Assembly: GCA_037176725.1 (NCBI GenBank)
Contig: JAZBRS010000050.1
Span: forward strand, 15,580,001-15,644,000
Direction of reading: 5' to 3'
Length of the DNA stretch: 64,000 bases
DNA from: Posidonia oceanica
Lineage: Eukaryota > Streptophyta > Magnoliopsida > Alismatales > Posidoniaceae
Shown: positions 58,258 through 64,000 of the stretch, piece after piece
Position numbering within the stretch: position 1 is the first letter of the stretch
Layout: each line of letters starts with the position of its first letter
Notes under the pieces: generated by a model
Seen by the model: the letters and a program-made list of their open reading frames with translations, nothing else
Databases searched by the model: none
What the model was told of the DNA's origin: nothing
Program-made: the position numbers and the translations under genes

Positions 58258-60860
58258 TGCCTTGGTCGGTGATGAAAGACGTTTTTTCTTCATCGGCCAG
58301 ACTCATGCGAATCTGGCAAAGAAGGCATCCATCATACTAAGCATCTTATTCCTAGATGACCAGTCGACTAACTGGTCTATACTGGGTAAAGGGAAGTTGT
58401 CCCTAAGGCAGCACTTGTTGAAATCAGTATAATCAATGCACATCTGCCATTTATTATTCACCTTCTTAACAAGTACAACATTGGCAAGCCATTCAGAGTA
58501 CAAAACTTCTCTAATAAATTCCATCCAAGTAAGGTAGTCGATCTCCTTACTAGTCGTTTTTTGTTTCTCCAAGGATTGCGGCCTCCTCTCCTACTTCTTT
58601 GATCGGGCGTTGGGGTCGACATTAAGCTCATGAATAATGACATCTGGGTCGACTCCCATGAGGTCGTAGGGCTGTCAGGTAAAAGCATCAACGTTCTCCT
58701 CCAGGGTCCGAACAAGTGCCTCGCAAACCTTGACTTACATGGCCCAACCGATTTGGATTCTCTACTACTGCTTCAGGGCTCCAAGCAGGATCTCCTTGAT
58801 TTCTTTGACCGGTTTCATCCTCAACCTGCTCTTTTTAGCTTCGATCGACTCCTGCTTGATCATGCAAACTCGCTCCAGTGGTGCTCCCTCGGTTGGTAGT
58901 GTTTTCTTCACCTTGAAGGAGGCCACATAGCATTCCCATGTCGAAAGCTAGTCGCCTTACACACAGTCTATCCTAACGGGGGTTAGGAACTTAAGGCACA
59001 GGTGGTAAGTAAAGGGCACGACCCTTAGCCGGCTAAGGGTCAGTCGGCCTAGAATGAGTTATAGCAATTGGGACCCGGACTACAAGGAAGTTGGTGAGCG
59101 TTGTCACTAGGCGATCGCCTTGACCGAGACTCAGAGGGAGTGTTATGGCTCCTTCAACTACAGTAGTCTGATTGTTAAAGTTGATCAATTGTGTCTGCAC
59201 AGGACGGAGGTCGGCTGCTGTGAAGCCCATCCTCTACAACGACTCCTAGAAAAGCAAATCGTAGGAGCTGCCATTATCGACGAGCACCAGGTTTACCAAA
59301 TTGTTGGCGATTGTTATCACGATTACCAAGATATCATCATGGGGCACCAGCACCTCGTTGAGGTCTTACTGGGTGAAGGTAATTTCTTCCTTCATCCGCA
59401 GCCTCTTCGCTTCTGACGGTTGTTCGTTCGAACGTTGTGCACCTCTTGGACAAAAGTTTCCTGGCCGCATTACTGGTACCTGCAGCCAGTTCGTCGAAAA
59501 TCACATATATAATCCACGCATTACCCTGCAGGACCCTTTTGTCTGAAAGCCCGACCTACTCTTCGACCTAGTGACTTCTCTCTCGCTAGTTGCTGCCTAT
59601 CTATCAACGATCGATGAAGTGCTCGAGACGTCCCCTATGGATAAATGCCTTGATCTCCTTCTTCAGAAGTCGGTAGTCTTCGTGGAGTGGCCCGACCCAC
59701 GATGAAACTCATTGTAGGGCGAGGATCTCCATTAACAAGCAAGCTCTGGAGACGTTGAGGGGGGCAAAATTGTGGTACTTCAGTGCAACCCTCAGTGCCT
59801 TCATCTGCCCGGTCAGCATTCGCTGCAGCCTCCTCTGCCCCCAAGAGCCCCAAGATGGTCTTGATGGAAACGGGGTTGTTGCCTACTCCTTCTCCTTCAT
59901 TATTGGTCAGGCTGCTCCGACCACCCGCTTCATTTTCTCGACCTTGTCGACCTTTATATACATATCGACCCGTTCTAGGGCCTCAACGAATGTCTTGGGT
60001 GGCTCGACGCTGAACGACCAAGAAAGCTTGGACGACTGGAGCCCTAGCTTCAAAGTTGAGAGGGCGATCTTCGGCTCTAGGTCTGGGATCTCTGTGGTGG
60101 TGGTGTTAAATCGCTGGAAGAAACTTTGGTAGCCTAACCTGGTCTCTGCCTCACGTCGAACAGGTAGTCGCTTTCCTCACTCGACGGCGGCGGCATATGA
60201 AGTAGGTGATGAAGACAACAGAGAGATCCTTGAAGCTGCTGACGGACGCCGGTCAAAGTCCAGAGAACTATACCCTCGTTGGCCCATGGAGGGTGGTAAG
60301 GAAAATCCGGCATATCACCTCCTCGGGCACCTATTGCACGTCGATGAGGTCCCAAAGAGCCTGCACATGGTCAACTAGGTCTCTATTGCCATTGTTCGGC
60401 TCTATCATGGACATCTTGAATCCCTTAGGGAGATGCACGACCCAAACTACTTTTGCAAAAAAGGGTTGCTCAATCCCCACAAAGGCATTGGTCAGGGGTG
60501 ACTTTCCCTTCTCCATCAGCCTCAGTCTTCCTTCTATCAGTGCCAGACGGTCTTCTATAGGCTGATCTTGGAGTTCAACCAACTTGGTGAAGGATACCGG
60601 CTCCGAGTGGTATAATTCATCGAAGTCCGGAGCTTCTTGCGGTGGTTGAAAGGAAGGTCACCGTTGTGACCTTGTTGGTGCTACTAAAATAGTTGGGTTG
60701 GCCTCTTTCACCAACGGTGGTGGGGTTACCACGTGGTCTTCCCTCACCTTCCTCAGTTCCTCGGTGAGACGTGCGACTTGCTCCTGGAAGGCTTGGAAAG
60801 CTTCCAGTGTTATGGAGGGCTCCATCAAGTGGTGAATGGTAATGATTAAAACCAACTTGT
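58258..60860 (-). pseudogene. gypsy gag, protease and RT N-terminal half
   Basis: In coding order: gag (MEPSITLEAFQAFQEQVARL from about 60,825; later GKSPLTNAFVGIEQPFFAKV, then LPKGFKMSMI, 60,582-60,331) with several frame breaks; aspartic protease near 59,250-59,340 (LVNLVLVDNGSSYDLLF, the D-x-G-S active-site type), then GFTAADLRPVQTQLINFNNQ; RT start at 58,700-58,303 (GVDPDVIIHELNVDPNARSK, EVLYSEWLANVVLVKKVNNK, WQMCIDYTDFNK, FPLPSIDQLVD). Gag packages RNA, protease matures the polyprotein and RT copies RNA. Stops and frameshifts are scattered, including TAG in the K-K-x-E-R-R-P linker. Confidence 0.82.
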
Positions 60861-60877
60861 AACGTACGGTGTAAAAG

Positions 60878-60896
60878 TTCCCAAAGATAGTGCCAA
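60878..60896 (-). other. Primer-binding site of the gypsy remnant
   Basis: On the minus strand TTGGCACTATCTTTGGGAA follows the LTR end GAGATCA. It resembles the TTGGCGCCGTCTGTGGGAA-type site of Tat-related gypsy elements with several changes. Confidence 0.6.
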
Positions 60897-60897
60897 T

Positions 60898-61875
60898 TGA
60901 TCTCGCCCTTTTCTATCGTGCTACACTGCTTGCCGATTCTGGGTGAAGTGTTGGTAGAGAGATGCCGAAGAGTTGGGGTGGCAGTTGAGCTAGGACGGTC
61001 AGTCCATAAAGAGTGGTCTGCGAACAGGAAGAAGAGACAATTAGAAGACGTCAGCCGCTCAGTCAAGACGCTTCGATGCCTAAGTTAGAGGGGAGATCGG
61101 GTTTTAAAGAGAGGGATGCGTGAGAACTCGTAAAGAAGATATTAAATACAAAACAACCGGTGTTCAGATGGAAAATCCAAGATCAGAATCCCTCACCTTG
61201 TCCCAAGAGTGGTATATTTATACCTCAGGGAGGTAGCTACGATGCATATTCACTGGAAGGCTGTTCAGGACACACGTTATGCTTTGACGGGGGAGCCATA
61301 CGTAGTAAGGTGCTTTGTAAGTTGTCAGACAGTAGACTTGTCAGGCGGCTCTGGCAGACTTGTCACGGATGGACAGTATGGTGGAATATCCAGAAAGCCA
61401 TCCCAAGGTGCTTGCAGGGATGTCCGTTGGCTACTGTTGGTGAAAGAAGTCCATCTCTTGGTCTTCTGCTTGTTACGCTGTCAGAGCATGCAGAACTCAA
61501 TATCTGGAAGCTTCGGAGTGTCAATGGAGCTACGTGCGGTGGCCTAGGAAGTTCCCTAGGACCAACGCTTCAGTCGGTACCAACACTAGGTAGCTGGCCG
61601 ACACTAGAGTTACGTGTCCAACTGGCGCTCCTACAGTACTTCTTAGCTAGCTATCTCTTGGGTGCCTATAAGCCGTTCACCAGGGTCTTCAGCTCAGCTT
61701 CCCTGGTGCCTATAGGCTATTCGTCCATGTCTTCACGCCTTTCTGCTAAGTCTTCAAGCTTGTCATCCGGGAGTCTATAAGCAATTCACCTAGGTCTTTA
61801 CGCCTTTCTACTAAGTCTTCAAGCTTGTCATCCGAGTGTTTATATGCCGTTTTCCCGGGTCTTTTGACTTGAACA
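60898..61875 (-). repeat. 5' LTR of the gypsy remnant, 978 bp, with tandem motif
   Basis: On the minus strand it starts TGTTCAAGTCAAAAGACC and ends GGCGAGATCA next to the primer site. Its end matches 52,124-52,185. Near its start, a unit of about 65 bp with GACAAGCTTGAAGACTTAG(T/C)AG is repeated at about 61,740 and 61,805, plus more degenerate copies to 61,660. Confidence 0.7.
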
Positions 61876-63488
61876 GGCCACAAAATATCCCGCATCACTA
61901 TCCAAGAACCTTTGCTTGCAATTACCTCAAAAAGAGATGTGAATGAAAATAAAACTTCCTTACCCCACTGCCACTTGATTGAGTGAGGATTTGAAGAGAA
62001 GATTAAGGAACCATGGGAATTTAGAAGGGACATGAGTGACAAGAATTATGTGATATCAATATCATGGAAATCCCTTCTAAATCAAACATCTCACACAATC
62101 CCTGCCTCGGAACACACCAAGCACTCTTGGATCCTCGCTAAAGGGTAGGCAGAAACATGAAATAGTGTAGGAAAAAACTTTTGCAATGTAGTCAACCCTA
62201 CCCATCTATCAAAAAACGCCCCTAGTTACCACAACCCACCTCCATCACCAAACCACACCACATAACCTCTTCAACTTCTAGGATCCCTCTCCACACCCAA
62301 GAAGTTTTTCTAACATGCTCCCCCACTAGGCCCATTAGTTTACCTTTGTACCATTTCCCAAGAATGATCTGTTGCCATAGTCGAGCTCCATTCTCCCCAT
62401 CCTAACCTAGTCTCCATATCCATTTCCCTAGAAGTGATAAGTTGAAAGATCTGAAGTAACATATCCCAATTCCTCCTTCCTTTTGCAAGTAGCACACTTT
62501 GTTCCAAGCTATGAAAACCTTTATGCTCCTTTCTACCCCCTTTCCATAGAAACTTGGACATGATACTCTCCAACTTTCTTACCACCAAAATTGGAATTCT
62601 GAAAATCGATTAGTAAATGGGGAGATTCGCTAACACTGATGAAATCAAAGGGAGTTTTCCTTCAAAAGACAAAAAATTCCAGCCCACCCTGCAAGTCATC
62701 TTTCAAACCCATCCACAATCGGATCCCACTCACTGTTTCTCAAGGCACTACCACTCAAATGTAGGCCAAGATATTTGAACAGGAAGGACTCAATCCTGCA
62801 TCTCATAAACTTCACCTCATTTTTAACCATTTGAGCCTCGGTTCCAACTCCAATCACCGTAGACTTGTGAAAATTAACTTGCAATCCTGTAATCATGCTA
62901 AACAATCTCAGGACAAAAGTCAAATTAACAACTTGTTCATGCTCTGCCCTATAGAAAATTAGAGTGTCATCTACGTACTGAATATAGGAAACCAACCTCA
63001 TCCCTTTTCCAGGACAAAAACCTCGAATCAAACCATTGTCTTCTGCTTTTAGACACAATCGCCTAAACACTTCTGCAACCAATGAGAATAAAAGGGGAGA
63101 AAACAGATGTCCCTGTCTAAGTCCACACCCACACTGAAAATAACCTTTAGGACAACCATTGACTAGCACACAGAAACGGGCTGAATTGACGCAGTACCCT
63201 ATTCAATCTCTCCATTTCGTCCCAAACCCCATGCAGCACATCACCTCCTCAAGACAGCTCCAATTCACACTATCATATGCCTTTCCCACGCCCAATTTCC
63301 ATACTAACCCAGGAATGACTCTGGCCTCAATACATTCATGTGCAACTAAGAATCCATCTAGAATCTGATGACCTTATACAAAAGCTGACTGGAAATCTAC
63401 ATTGAGTTTGTTCGTCAGTCGTTTGAGTCTTTTAGCAAGATATTTGGCAACTATCTTATAAACACCATTCAACAGGTTAATAGGCTAG
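61876..63488 (-). pseudogene. LINE ORF2 reverse transcriptase
   Basis: In coding order: PINLLNGVYKIVAKYLAKRL, NVDFQSAFV, stop, GHQILDGFLVAHE, VGKAYDSVNWSCLEEVMCCM (63,488-63,180); then RFCVLVNGCPKGYFQCGCGL, RQGHLFSPLLFSLVAE, SYIQYVDDTLIFYRAEHE (63,169-62,696), with YVDD in the catalytic F/Y-A/V-D-D position; then a degraded C-terminal part with KLESIMSKFLWKGG. Plant L1 ORF2 nicks target DNA and reverse-transcribes LINE RNA there. The endonuclease domain is absent and stops interrupt the frame. Confidence 0.82.
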
Positions 63489-63502
63489 AAATCCATTATA
63501 TC

Positions 63503-64000
63503 TGTTGAGCTTATTAGAGTATTGTGTATTGGATAGTGTAATTGGGTAATTGGATATCCATTTATATCCTATCATATATATTTGTAACATGTTGACCCAA
63601 TAGCGATATATACACAATATTTTCTCTCAATCTTACATGGTATCAAAGCCCAAGAAGAAACCCTAGCCGCCGGCCACTTCCTCACCTCCAGCGCCGGCAA
63701 CCTTGTCTCCGGCCACCTCCGGCACTGTCAGGAGCTTCCCACCTCTTTTCTGCCACCTCCAGGGTCAGGCGAACCCTCAGTCGGCACCGACAGACCGTCT
63801 GGAGCCTTCCACCTCCGCCACCGTCGGGCCTCCCATAGACTTCTCCTGCCGGCGCCAGGGCCAACAGGCCCTAATCTACTTCCAACAGGCCTCTACCAGG
63901 CCTGTCCGGCTGCTGTACGGGGCTACTATCTACCAAGCATCTACTACTACCATCGGCAGTTGATCTAGTGGCCATTACTGCTGAACTGCTCGTATAAAGA
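63503..64000 (+). mobile_element. Ty1/copia element start: 135-bp LTR, primer site, gag leader
   Basis: LTR 63,503-63,637 begins TGTTGAGCTTATTAGAG and ends TCAATCTTACA. TGGTATCAAAGCCC (63,638-63,651) matches the tRNA-iMet primer site with one change. The sequence then turns GC- and Pro/Arg-rich (63,650-64,000), as in the 5' coding part of some short-LTR copia elements, and runs off the window. It cuts the LINE at 63,488. Confidence 0.72.

Larger units (their letters stand above)
52124..61875 (-). mobile_element. Ty3/gypsy (Tat-related) retrotransposon remnant
   Basis: Minus-strand order: 5' LTR (60,898-61,875), primer site (about 60,878-60,896), gag (59,600-60,860), protease (59,030-59,400), RT (58,258-58,700 continuing at 52,465-52,949), part of RNase H (52,190-52,470), then only about 60 bp of LTR end (52,124-52,185). 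Integrase and most of the 3' LTR are deleted. A 5.3-kb hAT element splits the RT. Confidence 0.8.
51640..63488 (-). mobile_element. LINE (L1 type) remnant, split by a gypsy element
   Basis: The reverse-transcriptase part lies at 61,876-63,488. A 3' part with a zf-RVT-like ending (HTIWWARWLECNGRIFQEVS) lies at about 51,800-52,123, with A-rich tail sequence near 51,640-51,800. Both run on the minus strand in the right order. The region between RT and the zf-RVT end is shorter than expected, and no 5-bp duplication surrounds the gypsy insert, so some LINE sequence was lost. The 5' end is cut off by the copia element. Confidence 0.65.

Overview
This is repeat-rich plant nuclear DNA, almost certainly from a flowering plant. 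The evidence is plant-type CACTA, hAT and MULE transposons, Ty3/gypsy and copia LTR elements, an INDETERMINATE-DOMAIN (IDD) zinc-finger fragment, and the last exons of a plant-type urease. I cannot name the species. I see no rRNA, tRNA or CRISPR. Most of the window is transposons nested inside one another, and boundaries below rest on target-site duplications (TSDs) wherever I could read them.

Left nest (1-28,945). A decayed MULE-like region with five 120-bp repeats is interrupted at 2008 by a Tat/Ogre-like LTR retrotransposon: 5' LTR 2008-4990, primer site just after it, leader to 6120, gag resuming at 27,720 and broken off near 28,945. A 21.6-kb CACTA transposon (6121-27,719, TSD CCT) sits in its leader. 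The CACTA carries minus-strand TnpD (19,956-23,414) and TnpA (6872-17,242) pseudogenes. A captured IDD transcription-factor fragment lies between them on the plus strand. A 5,725-bp solo LTR (8642-14,366, TSD CTGTA) has split a TnpA intron.

Middle (28,946-43,430). A plant gene fragment and a second CACTA-like remnant with TAGCCACGG subterminal repeats come first. Then comes a TRIM-like short LTR array hit by a hAT element. A 1.43-kb block of that array occurs twice, on either side of a 2.58-kb putative LTR (35,015-37,597). A fuller, decayed hAT of the same family lies on the minus strand at 39,972-43,430.

Right part (43,431-64,000). AT-rich DNA holds three MITE-like elements. Three intact 3'-terminal urease exons (49,258-51,052, minus) are the only clear host gene. 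Its upstream exons are absent and may lie beyond 64,000, on the far side of another nest: LINE (about 51,640-63,488) containing a gypsy remnant (52,124-61,875), which in turn contains a hAT element (52,958-58,249, TSD GCAGTAGG). A short copia LTR begins at 63,503 and runs out of the window.

Nearly all transposase and polymerase frames carry stops or frameshifts. The urease exons and the captured IDD exons do not.
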